Below, one piece after another: positions 17,683 to 25,061 of a stretch of DNA of 64,000 nucleotides. The notes under the pieces are model-generated. The model was not told the DNA's origin and searched no databases. It saw only the letters and a program-made list of their open reading frames with translations. Each line of letters starts with the position of its first letter. Position 1 is the stretch's first letter. The DNA comes from Naasia lichenicola (GTDB lineage: Bacteria > Actinomycetota > Actinomycetes > Actinomycetales > Microbacteriaceae). Position numbers and translations under genes: made by a program. The stretch covers positions 434,001 to 498,000 of the forward strand of contig NZ_SSSM01000004.1 of NCBI RefSeq assembly GCF_004801885.1, in the 5' to 3' direction.

Positions 17683-18873
17683 TCAGACGGTGAGGCCCAC
17701 CAGAACCGGTTCGGGGGCGAGCAGCACGCCGAACTCGACCTGCACCATGGCGCGGATGTAGCGGGCGAGCTCCGCAACCTCCTCGGCCGTCGCGCCGCCG
17801 GTGTTGACGATGGCGAGCGAGTGCTTGCGGGAGATCGCCGCACGGGAGCCGGGAAGCCGGAAGCCGCGGGAGATCCCCGCGTGCTCGATAAGCCACGCGG
17901 CGCTCAGCTTGACCCGGTAGTCCCCGCCCTGGCGCGTCAGCACGGGAGCTCCAGACGCGAGCGGCACGATGATGTCTGGCTCGTCGAGGCTGGTCGGCCA
18001 TCGGGGAGCGGCCGTCGGCAGGGAGCGGGCGAAGTGCTCGCTGACGATCGGATTGGTGAAGAAGGATCCCGCGCTCACCGAATCGGGGTCGTTCGCGTCG
18101 AGCACCATGCCCTTGGAGCGTCGCAGCTCGAGCACCGCCTCCCGCACGACGGCGATCGGGACGTGGTCGCCGAGCCGCACCCCGAGGGTGTTGGCGAGCT
18201 GCGCGTAGGCGATCGGTCCGCTCAGGGCGGCGCGGCCGGGCTCTGCCTCGAGCAGCTCGAGCTCGATGGCGGTGACGACGCCGGCGCGGCCCTGCTTGAA
18301 GATCGAGGTGCGATAGCCGAGGCCGATCTGCGATGCCCGCCAGCGTCGCACGTCCCCGGTCATCGCGTCGAGGAACTCGACCGCCGCCAGGCTCGCCGCG
18401 AGCTCCTGGCCGTAGGCGCCGATGTTCTGGACGGGCGAGGCCCCGCAGGATCCGGGGATGCCCGAGAGCGCCTCCACGCCCGACCAGCCGTTCGCCACGC
18501 ACTGGGCGACGAGGTCGTCCCACGGCTCGCCGGCCTCGACCTGGACCCGGATGCGGCGACTGGACGCGGAGCGCAGACGCGGGAGGGTGTCGAGCGATGC
18601 GCCGCGGGCGATCATCGGGATGCTCGAGGTGGAGGTCGCGACCGGAAGCCGGGACACGCCTCGGGTCGCCGTCTGCACGACCGTGCCGTCGAATCCCTCG
18701 TCGGAGACGAGCAGATTCGATCCGCCGCCGACTACGAGCCAGTCGTCGCCCTCGTCCCAGATGGCCGTGACCTCGCCGACGAGGTCGTCGCGCGTGGTCG
18801 GACGCACCAGTCGGGCGGCGGGTCCGCCCACCCGCAGGGTGGTGAGCTCGGAGAGTGCTACGCCGGATTCCAC
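17683..18873 (-). CDS. murB: UDP-N-acetylmuramate dehydrogenase
   Basis: 396 aa. The N-terminal FAD-binding part is clear: LTTLRVGGPAARLVRPTTRDDL and LVVGGGSNLLVSDEGFDGTVV. The substrate-binding region has SGVEALSGIPGSCGASPVQNIGAYGQE, and the catalytic Ser is in SAGSFFTNPIV. The C-terminal LIEHAGISRGFRLPGSRAAISRKHSLAIVNTGGATAEEV is typical of type I MurB. It reduces UDP-GlcNAc-enolpyruvate to UDP-MurNAc with NADPH in the cytoplasm for peptidoglycan synthesis. It directly follows two MaoC dehydratase genes (1-bp gap) and is probably co-transcribed. Confidence 0.97.
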   Translation of the reverse strand: MESGVALSELTTLRVGGPAARLVRPTTRDDLVGEVTAIWDEGDDWLVVGGGSNLLVSDEGFDGTVVQTATRGVSRLPVATSTSSIPMIARGASLDTLPRLRSASSRRIRVQVEAGEPWDDLVAQCVANGWSGVEALSGIPGSCGASPVQNIGAYGQELAASLAAVEFLDAMTGDVRRWRASQIGLGYRTSIFKQGRAGVVTAIELELLEAEPGRAALSGPIAYAQLANTLGVRLGDHVPIAVVREAVLELRRSKGMVLDANDPDSVSAGSFFTNPIVSEHFARSLPTAAPRWPTSLDEPDIIVPLASGAPVLTRQGGDYRVKLSAAWLIEHAGISRGFRLPGSRAAISRKHSLAIVNTGGATAEEVAELARYIRAMVQVEFGVLLAPEPVLVGLTV

Positions 18874-18874
18874 G

Positions 18875-19303
18875 TCAGCTCAGCGCCACGAGAACCTGGG
18901 CCTTGCCGAGCACGGTGTCGCCGCCGAAGCGCACGGTGAGATCGATCCGCGCGGTCCCCGCATCGGTGTCGATCGCCGCGACCCGGGCCGACACGGTCAG
19001 CTCCGCTCCATCGGTCGGATCGACGACCACCGGTCGGGTGAAGCGCACCTGGTAGTCGCGGATCCGATGGGCGCCGCCTGCCCAGTCGACGACCGGCTGC
19101 ACGGCGGACCCCATGGTCAGCATGCCGTGGGCGAGCACGCCGGGCAGGCCGACCGACGCGGCGATGTCGTCGCGGTAATGGATCGGGTTGAAGTCGCCGG
19201 AGGCCCCTGCGTAGCGGACCAGGCTGTCCCGGGTGAGGGGGATGGCGATCTCCGCCACCACGTCTCCGACCGTGAGCGCATCGAGCACCGCGGCGGCGGT
19301 CAC
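18875..19303 (-). CDS. MaoC family hydratase/dehydratase (HadB-like)
   Basis: 142 aa with a single hot-dog fold. The MaoC catalytic Asp and His are in the motif YAGASGDFNPIHYRDDIAASVGLPGVLAHGMLTMG. It resembles the HadB subunit of the mycobacterial 3-hydroxyacyl-ACP dehydratase. Its start overlaps the stop of the preceding gene by four bases, and murB follows after one base. The neighbouring FAS1-like gene would supply the non-catalytic partner. The substrate is inferred to be a 3-hydroxyacyl thioester. Confidence 0.92.
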   Translation of the reverse strand: MTAAAVLDALTVGDVVAEIAIPLTRDSLVRYAGASGDFNPIHYRDDIAASVGLPGVLAHGMLTMGSAVQPVVDWAGGAHRIRDYQVRFTRPVVVDPTDGAELTVSARVAAIDTDAGTARIDLTVRFGGDTVLGKAQVLVALS

Positions 19304-19746
19304 GCGTCGCCTCGCACGACGAGCGTCGAGACGGCGGTGACCACGTGCTCGCCCGCGGAGTCCGTCATCGCTGAGCTGGCGGTGAGCATGGAATTGCCTC
19401 CGAGCGACTTGACCGAGGTGATGGTCATGGTGGCGGTGAGCTCGTCACCCGCCACGATGGGCCGGCTGAAGCTGAAGCGCTGCTCGCCGTGCACCACGCG
19501 GGAGAAGTCGATGCCCGCATCCTCGTCCGCGAGCAGCTGCGCCAGGGTCCGCTCCTGGATCACGACGGAGAAGGTCGGGGGCGCGACGACGTCGGCGAAG
19601 CCGAGGGCCTGAGCGGCGGCGGGGGAGGTCGATGCGGGATCGGTCGCGCCGACCGCGGCGGCGAATTCGCGCACCTTCTCGCGGCCCACGAGGTAGGGCG
19701 CCGTGGGCGGGTACACACGTCCTTGGATGGCCGGATTGACAGTCAC
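19300..19746 (-). CDS. MaoC-like N-terminal dehydratase domain protein (HadA/HadC-like)
   Basis: 148 aa. The pattern NPAIQGRVYPPTAPYLVGREKVREFAAAVGATDP followed by APPTFSVVIQ is the FAS1_DH/HadA-type hot-dog domain. That domain lacks the catalytic pair and pairs with a HadB-like subunit, here the next gene. The GTG start has TAGACT ending seven bases upstream and no ribosome binding site, so a leaderless transcript is likely. It is the first gene of a three-gene unit with hadB-like and murB. Confidence 0.92.
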   Translation of the reverse strand: MTVNPAIQGRVYPPTAPYLVGREKVREFAAAVGATDPASTSPAAAQALGFADVVAPPTFSVVIQERTLAQLLADEDAGIDFSRVVHGEQRFSFSRPIVAGDELTATMTITSVKSLGGNSMLTASSAMTDSAGEHVVTAVSTLVVRGDA

Positions 19747-19753
19747 GGCCGCC

Positions 19754-19759
19754 AGTCTA
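19754..19759 (-). promoter_or_regulatory. Leaderless -10 box (TAGACT) of the MaoC-murB operon
   Basis: TAGACT ends exactly seven bases before the GTG at 19746, with no Shine-Dalgarno between them. That is the usual geometry of leaderless actinobacterial genes. No clear -35 was seen. Confidence 0.6.
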
Positions 19760-19825
19760 GTTTCGCCCCGTTCCGAGCACGTCGAGGGTTCCTCGACGAC
19801 GCAACGAGGCCGCCGGGCGACGAGA

Positions 19826-19858
19826 AAGCCCCGACCCGCACTCGGCGGATCGGGGCTT
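19826..19858 (-). terminator. Terminator-like hairpin after the 27-codon gene
   Basis: On the minus strand AAGCCCCGATCCGC pairs with GCGGGTCGGGGCTT (14 bp, one G-T pair) around a 5-nt loop, followed by TCTCGTC. It lies about 50 nt after the small gene's stop codon and would also face incoming transcription from the other side. Confidence 0.75.
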
Positions 19859-19908
19859 CGGTGAGCCTCGAGGATTCCCGTGGGAGCCCTCTGCTCAGGA
19901 GGTGATGC

Positions 19909-19992
19909 CTACTGGCAGCTCTCGCACTGCAGGAGGTCCATTGGGTCGACCGGAATTGCGTAGCCGCCGACGGTGTCGTTGTCGAAGTTCAT
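19909..19992 (-). CDS. 27-aa peptide with C-terminal CxxC
   Basis: The frame starts at an ATG six bases after AGGGGAG and encodes 27 residues beginning MNFDNDTVGGYAIP and ending with CESCQ. I do not recognise the family. Support for a real gene is the strong ribosome binding site, a sigma-70-like promoter (20071-20100), a roughly 70-nt leader with a perfect 8-bp hairpin, and a strong terminator. The sequence is acidic with two Cys in a CxxC tail, so metal binding, a redox role or peptide modification are all possible. There is no adjacent processing enzyme. The region right after the stop codon contains ATCACCTCCT, identical to a 16S rRNA 3'-end stretch, so an RNA function is also conceivable. 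Confidence 0.6.
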   Translation of the reverse strand: MNFDNDTVGGYAIPVDPMDLLQCESCQ

Positions 19993-20005
19993 GAGATCTC
20001 CCCTG

Positions 20006-20029
20006 GTCTGTGGCTCATCTTCCCCGGAT
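20006..20029 (-). promoter_or_regulatory. Leader hairpin before the 27-codon gene
   Basis: GGCTCATC pairs perfectly with GATGAGCC around an 8-nt loop, ending about 13 nt before the start codon. It is close enough to the ribosome binding site to influence translation. Confidence 0.5.
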
Positions 20030-20070
20030 GAGCCGCCTGTACTGGTTACCACCCTTGCGGGGGTGCATCC

Positions 20071-20100
20071 ACTATATATCAGAAAGAACACGACTGTCAT
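20071..20100 (-). promoter_or_regulatory. Sigma-70-like promoter of the 27-codon gene
   Basis: On the minus strand TGACAG (20094-20099) is followed after 17 bp by TATAGT (20071-20076); the alternative -35 ATGACA gives 18 bp. The predicted transcript start is near 20064, leaving a leader of about 72 nt before the ATG. Confidence 0.6.
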
Positions 20101-20172
20101 TCTCTACATGTTGTGTCGGCGTGTCTCATGACCCCATTTTAGGTGTGGCCTCAGACATTGACTTCGGAGCTC

Positions 20173-20222
20173 TCCACAGCCCTCCTGCGCGGTCTCCACA
20201 CACCGTCCACACACGCTCCACA
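20173..20222. repeat. Four TCCACA repeats phased at 11-bp multiples
   Basis: TCCACA begins at 20173, 20195, 20206 and 20217, with steps of 22, 11 and 11 bp, so all copies face the same side of the helix. They lie 70-150 bp upstream of the small-gene promoter and just after the amidase stop codon. This looks like a protein-binding array; the protein is unknown. Confidence 0.65.
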
Positions 20223-20273
20223 GGGTGGCCCGACGGGCAGATCGATGCGCGATCAGGAGCTTTGCCGATGGGC

Positions 20274-22367
20274 TCAGCCGATGCCCCCGAAAGCATCCAC
20301 AGCCCCGACGGCGACTCCCCGCGCGTCCTTCACCACGACGATCACCAGCGAGCCGTATGGTTCGCGCCACACGCTGTGGGAGATCGAATGCGCGTCGGCG
20401 GGCAGCTCGACGGAGGCGGTGAAGAGATCCCCGTCGAGGAGGGGCTGGACGGGTCGGCCGTCCACGCTCAGCTCGAGGGCGAACGGGCCGGTCGCCCCCA
20501 CCACGCGGCCCTGGACCGACAGGCCGAGAGCACCAGTCTCCGACCGCGTCACCGAACCCGTCAGATCGATGCTCGGCGGGGCGCTCGGGACAGCACCCTG
20601 GGCGGCAACGGGGGCGTCGCCGCGCGCCGCGGTCGGCGCGGGGATCGACGGCGTGCGCGGCGGGACGATCCGCCGGCCGCGGGTCATGTCGAACGCGGCC
20701 GCGAGGGTCAGCAGAGCCGAGTCGTCGTAGCCCCGCCCCGCGAAGGTGAGGCCGACCGGCATCCCGATATCGGCCATGACCCCCATCGGCACGGTCACCG
20801 TCGGGATGCCAAGGTGCCGGATGACGACGTTGCCGTTCGACACCCAGACCCCGTTGCGCCACGCCTTCGCATGCGACTCGGGATCGCGTTCGGCGTCTTC
20901 CGGCCCGACGTCGGCCGCGGCGGGGAAGATCACGGCGGCCAGCCCCCGTTCGTCCATCCACTGCTCGAGATCTACCCGCCGGGTCTCCTCGATGCCGCGC
21001 AGGGCCTCTCCGAGGAGCGGTAGCTCGTCCAGTGATCGCACACCATCGGCCGCCCAGCCCGGGTAGTCGGCGATGTCCGGATCGTCGGAGTACAGGTCGG
21101 CGATCGTGCCCGGCGGCAGGGGGAAGATCAGCGCGCCGTCCACCTGGTCCAGACGGTTGAGGGCGGGGTCGTCGTTGGCGCGGAGGAAGTCGTCCATGCC
21201 GAAGACGGAGAGCGGGCCGAGCTCCTCCGCGTGGAAGTCTGCGGAGACGAGCCCCCGCGTGACCATCGATCGCGCGCCCGGCCGATCCTCCTCGTAGTTG
21301 GACACCACCGGGAAGTCGACCTCCACCACCTCGGCGCCGAGCGCTTCGAGCTCGGCGGCGGCGGCCCTCCACAGCTCGAGGACGGACTTCCGGGTCTCGA
21401 TCGGGTTGGCGCCGTCCGGATCGGCGTTGATGTACATCCGCGGCACGCCGAGCCGGACCCCGCGCAGGGCGTCGGGCCGCTGGCCGAGTGCGGGGTAGGA
21501 CGCGGGCCGCAGGGCAGAGCTGGGCGGGGTCGGGATGTGCTGCTGCATCCTCCAGAAGTCGCCGCGCGGATCGGGGTCGTCGGCAACGATGACGTCCAGG
21601 ATCTCCAGCAGATCGGCGGCCGACCGCGCGTGGGGGACCACGACGTCCATGGTGGGCACCAGCGGCCAGTTGCCCCGCATCGAGATGATCCCGCGAGACG
21701 GCGTGTACGCGACGAGCCCGTTGTTCGAGGCGGGGGCGCGTCCGGAGGACCAGGTCTCCTCCCCCAGTCCGAACGCGGCGAAGCTGGCGGCGGTGGCGGT
21801 GCCCGATCCGTTCGAGGACCCGGACGCGTACGCGGCCGTGAGGTAGTCGGCGTTGTAGGGGCTCTCGGCGCGACCGTAGACGCCCCGCTGCATTCCGCCG
21901 TTCGCCATCGGCGGCATGTTCGTGAGGCCGATCAGCACGGCGCCCGCCGCGCGCAGTCGCCCGATCGTGAACGCGTCGTCGGTCGCCGTGAGGTGTTCGA
22001 ACGCGGGTGATCCGCTGGCCACGGTGAGCCCGCGCGCCTTGTAGCTGTCCTTCGCGGTGTACGGGATTCCGTCGAGGGGACCGAGGGTCTCGCTCCGAGC
22101 GCGTCGGGCATCGGAGGCCCGAGCATCCGCGAAGGCATCGGGATTGAGCACGGGAACCGCGTTCAGTCGGATTCCCTGCCGATCGAAGTGCGCGATCCGG
22201 TTGAGGTAGGCGGCCACCAGATCGACGCTCGTGATCTCGCCCGATTCCAGCGCGGCGCGCAGCTCGGCGATCGAGCGCTCGACGACGTCGAAGCCGGCAG
22301 CACGGGAGCTGTTCGGGGACGATGCCTCAGGGGCAGCGGGGATCGGCTTCTCGTCGTCGCTCGGCAT
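20274..22367 (-). CDS. Amidase (amidase-signature family), long form
   Basis: 697 aa. The amidase-signature Ser-cisSer-Lys triad can be placed: Lys106 in GIPYTAKDSYKARG, the cis-Ser at 184/185 in ASGSSNGSGTA, and the nucleophile Ser208/209 in EETWSSGRAPAS. Typical family members are about 450-500 aa. The extra about 130 residues at the C-terminus after RRIVPPRTP include an Ala/Pro linker and a predicted beta-rich domain. It hydrolyses an amide of unknown identity. No signal peptide is seen, so it should be cytoplasmic. Confidence 0.9.
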   Translation of the reverse strand: MPSDDEKPIPAAPEASSPNSSRAAGFDVVERSIAELRAALESGEITSVDLVAAYLNRIAHFDRQGIRLNAVPVLNPDAFADARASDARRARSETLGPLDGIPYTAKDSYKARGLTVASGSPAFEHLTATDDAFTIGRLRAAGAVLIGLTNMPPMANGGMQRGVYGRAESPYNADYLTAAYASGSSNGSGTATAASFAAFGLGEETWSSGRAPASNNGLVAYTPSRGIISMRGNWPLVPTMDVVVPHARSAADLLEILDVIVADDPDPRGDFWRMQQHIPTPPSSALRPASYPALGQRPDALRGVRLGVPRMYINADPDGANPIETRKSVLELWRAAAAELEALGAEVVEVDFPVVSNYEEDRPGARSMVTRGLVSADFHAEELGPLSVFGMDDFLRANDDPALNRLDQVDGALIFPLPPGTIADLYSDDPDIADYPGWAADGVRSLDELPLLGEALRGIEETRRVDLEQWMDERGLAAVIFPAAADVGPEDAERDPESHAKAWRNGVWVSNGNVVIRHLGIPTVTVPMGVMADIGMPVGLTFAGRGYDDSALLTLAAAFDMTRGRRIVPPRTPSIPAPTAARGDAPVAAQGAVPSAPPSIDLTGSVTRSETGALGLSVQGRVVGATGPFALELSVDGRPVQPLLDGDLFTASVELPADAHSISHSVWREPYGSLVIVVVKDARGVAVGAVDAFGGIG

Positions 22368-22415
22368 GCTGGAGAGTATTCCAGCAGCGCGTCCGGCTGG
22401 CGGGGGCGCACAAGA

Positions 22416-22473
22416 CGAGCTGCCCAGTTCTGCCGCCTGCGACGTGTTCCGAGCGGCAGAAGTGGGCAGTTCG
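22416..22473. repeat. Family B repeat, copy 2
   Basis: Arms GAGCTGCCCAGTTCTGCCGC and GCGGCAGAAGTGGGCAGTTC enclose about 17 nt. It lies between the EthD-like gene (stop at 22476) and the amidase start on the same strand, where it could end the first transcript. Confidence 0.8.
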
Positions 22474-22475
22474 CG

Positions 22476-22784
22476 CTAGTCCTCGATGTCGGCGAACACG
22501 ATCCGGATGCCGCCGGTGGCGAGCTCGAACACCTTGGGGAACAGCGCGCCCGCCTCTGCGGTCGCCACCGCTGCACTGGCGGCGTCGTAGTCGTCGAAGT
22601 AGAGGTCGACGAGCCGGTAGGCGGGCGTCGCGCTGCCGTCCTCCTTCGGCCAGACCTTCGACGCCTCGAACCTCACGACGCCGGGGATGGCCTTCGCCGC
22701 GGCGACGAAGCCCTCGGCGTACGACGCCTCGAACGCGGCAGGATCGGCCGGGTTGTCGAAGATGAAGGTGATCTTGGTGGGCAT
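22476..22784 (-). CDS. EthD family protein
   Basis: 102 aa, ATG preceded by GAAGAGGC. It is a small dimeric alpha-beta barrel protein; the start MPTKITFIFDNPADPAAFEASYAEGF and the later YRLVDLYFDDYDAASAAVATAEA match EthD/DUF-type ferredoxin-like folds. EthD is required for ethyl tert-butyl ether degradation in rhodococci, but most homologues have unknown roles. An aldo/keto reductase gene is divergent from it. Confidence 0.85.
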   Translation of the reverse strand: MPTKITFIFDNPADPAAFEASYAEGFVAAAKAIPGVVRFEASKVWPKEDGSATPAYRLVDLYFDDYDAASAAVATAEAGALFPKVFELATGGIRIVFADIED

Positions 22785-22966
22785 GAAGCCTCTTCTGCTG
22801 AGGACGCGCTTCTCGAGAGATGCGCGCGTCGGGAAGGTGCGGCGGCGGGCGGTCCGGTCGTCCCGTTCAGCCTTCCACCAATCCCCGGCACCACGCCCGG
22901 CGCAGTTCGTGGAACGATGCGAACGGCGCTCACGATGCGGCGCTCCAGATCGACGAAGAGGTTGAT

Positions 22967-23950
22967 GTGACAGGCGAAGACTCGACGGCGTCGGATATCG
23001 CGGCCCCGTTCTCCCCACGCACGCTGGGCCGGACCGGCCTCGTCCTCCCCGCGGTGACCGTCGGCGCTGCCGCCTGGGGCACGGATGCGCCGCTCTATCG
23101 TCTGGCGATGCGCGAGGACGACGTCACGCGGACCATGCTGCGTGGCTTCGCTCAAGGTCTCACCGCCATCGACACCTCCAACAACTACGGCGACGGCGAG
23201 AGCGAGCGCCGCATCGGGCAGACCCTTCGGTCGCTGGGCGGGCTGCCGGATGGCGTGCTCCTGCAGACCAAGCTCGATCGCGATCCGGTCACCGGCACGT
23301 TCGAGGCGGATCGGATGCGGCGATCCCTCGAGGAGAGCCTCGAGCGCCTCGGCGTTCCCCGGCTCCCCCTCCTCTTCCTGCACGACCCCGAGCACATCGG
23401 GTTCGAGCGGGCGATGGAGCCAGGCGGCCCGGTCGAGAGCCTGCTCCGCTTCCGGGACGAGGGGTACACCGACTTCGTCGGGATATCGGGCGGCCCCGCA
23501 TCGATGCTGGAGCGCTTCGTCGACACCGGGCTGTTCGATGCCCTCATCACGCACAACCGGCACACCCTGGTCGACCGCACGGCCAGCCGGCTGCTCAGCA
23601 GGGCATCGGAGGCGGGGATGGGCGTGTTCAACGCCGCCCTCTACGGCGGCGGCGTGCTCGCCCGCTGGCCGCGCATCTCGGATCGCTATCACTACGCCCC
23701 CGCCAGCTCCACGATGCTCGCGGCGATCGATGCCATGGGGGCTGCATGCGCCGCCCACGACGTCCCGCTCGCCGCGGCCGCCCTCCAGTTCTCGATCCGA
23801 GATCCTCGCGTGCACTCCACCATCTGCGGAGTGGTCTCCCCCGAGCAGGTGGACGAGACGATCGAGCTGGCCAGCCATCCCATCCCGGACGAGCTGTGGG
23901 CGGAGCTGGAGACGCTGGTACCCGACCGCGCCGAGTGGAGCAACGACTGA
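22967..23950 (+). CDS. Aldo/keto reductase
   Basis: 327 aa from a GTG following GAAGAGG; the ORF extends upstream but that part is Arg/His-rich and overlaps the divergent gene's leader. The TIM-barrel aldo/keto reductase pattern is visible: AIDTSNNYGDGESERRIGQTL carries the catalytic Asp and Tyr, LLQTKLD carries the catalytic Lys, and LFLHDPE carries the His. It resembles the D-threo-aldose dehydrogenase/fucose dehydrogenase branch. It oxidises or reduces a carbonyl or sugar with NAD(P). The ThuA gene follows convergently. Confidence 0.9.
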   Translation: MTGEDSTASDIAAPFSPRTLGRTGLVLPAVTVGAAAWGTDAPLYRLAMREDDVTRTMLRGFAQGLTAIDTSNNYGDGESERRIGQTLRSLGGLPDGVLLQTKLDRDPVTGTFEADRMRRSLEESLERLGVPRLPLLFLHDPEHIGFERAMEPGGPVESLLRFRDEGYTDFVGISGGPASMLERFVDTGLFDALITHNRHTLVDRTASRLLSRASEAGMGVFNAALYGGGVLARWPRISDRYHYAPASSTMLAAIDAMGAACAAHDVPLAAAALQFSIRDPRVHSTICGVVSPEQVDETIELASHPIPDELWAELETLVPDRAEWSND

Positions 23951-23977
23951 CCGAGCCGCCTGGGCGCCCTCGGCAGA

Positions 23978-24649
23978 TCAGCCGATGAGCCACCGGACGA
24001 GCGCCACCAGCATCGCGCGATGGCCCGGGCTGTCGTACGACTCGATGCCGTGGCCGAGCGCCGAATAGCCGACCCGTCCGGCAGCGGTGGGGCACGACCA
24101 GACGAGCGGGTACTCCGCAGCCCCCTCCCGATGGAAGGCGAGGACCTCGACGTCCGACGCGACCTCGAGATCGGTGTACCGCTCGTCATGGGCCGCGAAG
24201 TCGGTGACGCCGAACAGCGCAGATCCGGCCGATGTGAGCACGACGTCGGCGGCGCCGATGGGCGGATGCCATGAGACGCCCCTGATCCAGCGACCGCCCA
24301 GCGTCTCGGCCCAGCGCGGGTCGTCGCGGAAGGCGATGCTCGACGAGTGGACGCCCAGCAGCGCGCGCCCGCGGGCGACCGACGCGACGAGCAGATCGAC
24401 CACGGCCCTGGACGACCCCGGCTCGAGGTCGAGGTTCGAGCTGGCGTTGACGATCACGAGCGCGGCATCCGCGAGCGATTCGGCCGTCAGCTCGTCGGTG
24501 CCCACGACGTCGACGGCGCAGCCCACCCCCTCCTCGAGGACTCGGGCGATCGCAGCGCTCGTGTCATCGAGGGAGTGCCACTGATCGGTGTGCGGGCCTT
24601 CGCCGCGCACGATCACGACCCGAGTGCTCCCGGTGTCCGCTGCGCCCAT
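23978..24649 (-). CDS. ThuA domain protein (trehalose utilization-like)
   Basis: 223 aa from the ATG preceded by AGGAGGAG. The ThuA-like glutamine-amidotransferase-type fold shows in VVIVRGEGPHTDQWHSLDD at the start, ALVIVNASSN and GRALLGVHSSSIAF. The final part has EYPLVWSCPTAAGRVGYSALGHGIESY, typical of ThuA proteins, which bind or modify sugars. It lies end to end with the aldo/keto reductase, which fits a sugar-oxidation role; that link is an inference. Confidence 0.88.
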   Translation of the reverse strand: MGAADTGSTRVVIVRGEGPHTDQWHSLDDTSAAIARVLEEGVGCAVDVVGTDELTAESLADAALVIVNASSNLDLEPGSSRAVVDLLVASVARGRALLGVHSSSIAFRDDPRWAETLGGRWIRGVSWHPPIGAADVVLTSAGSALFGVTDFAAHDERYTDLEVASDVEVLAFHREGAAEYPLVWSCPTAAGRVGYSALGHGIESYDSPGHRAMLVALVRWLIG

Positions 24650-24717
24650 CACTCCTCCTCGAGTCGATCGCTCGAAGTCAATCACGCGCCGGCGTCCGAG
24701 GACGCTTCCGCCCCCGT

Positions 24718-24809
24718 GCCGAACTGCGGACTCGGCGGACCGAACTGCGGATCGGACATCCAATTCCCGCGTCAGGAGGCTGACACAGGGCTGTGGTCCG
24801 CAGTTCGGC
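24718..24809. repeat. Family C palindromic repeat
   Basis: GCCGAACTGCGGA (24718-24730) is perfectly inverted at 24797-24809, and a direct partial copy CCGAACTGCGGA lies between them at 24739-24750. It is the first of four separate palindromes in the 412-bp divergent gap 24650-25061. Confidence 0.8.
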
Positions 24810-24836
24810 GTGGAATCGGTCGCAGCTGCTGGTCGC

Positions 24837-24898
24837 GACGCGGTACTGAGGACGAAACGCGGCGGAACCCCGACGCGTTTCGTCCTCTGCACCGCGTC
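24837..24898. repeat. Family D hairpin (22-bp bipartite stem)
   Basis: An inner perfect 14-bp arm (24848-24861 with 24874-24887, GAGGACGAAACGCG) is extended by an outer 8-bp arm (24837-24844 with 24891-24898) across a 3-nt asymmetry. No coding frame fits it. Confidence 0.8.
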
Positions 24899-24907
24899 TT
24901 AACCGGC

Positions 24908-24935
24908 CCGGACCGTGGGAACGCGACCACGGTCC
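24908..24935. repeat. Family E hairpin
   Basis: CGGACCGTGG (24908-24917) is perfectly inverted at 24926-24935 with an 8-nt loop. It lies between the D and A palindromes in the same gap. Confidence 0.75.
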
Positions 24936-24944
24936 GTTCGGTGT

Positions 24945-24997
24945 GCACGGAAGCGACACCATGTGCACCGAATTTCGTGCACATGGCGCCGGAACGT
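24945..24997. repeat. Family A repeat, copy 4
   Basis: The right side GCACATGGCGCCGGAACGTA matches copies 2 and 3. The core arms CCATGTGCAC/GTGCACATGG are preserved, with one extra base. It ends 64 bp before the start codon of the FtsX operon, so it probably overlaps the operon promoter or leader. Confidence 0.8.
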
Positions 24998-25061
24998 ACA
25001 CATCCGTCATGGGCCGTAGAGTGCATCGACCACCCATCGACGTGTCGGAAGGATCGCTCAG

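Noticed and set aside
19888-19960. Plus-strand start after AGGAGG at 19898-19910
   Set aside because: The ATG follows AGGAGG by only two bases and the frame ends quickly; the site is read better as the anti-Shine-Dalgarno motif of the opposite strand.
20173-20222. A DnaA-box cluster or replication origin
   Set aside because: Only TCCACA is repeated, not the nine-base DnaA box, and no dnaA, dnaN or gyrase genes are near.
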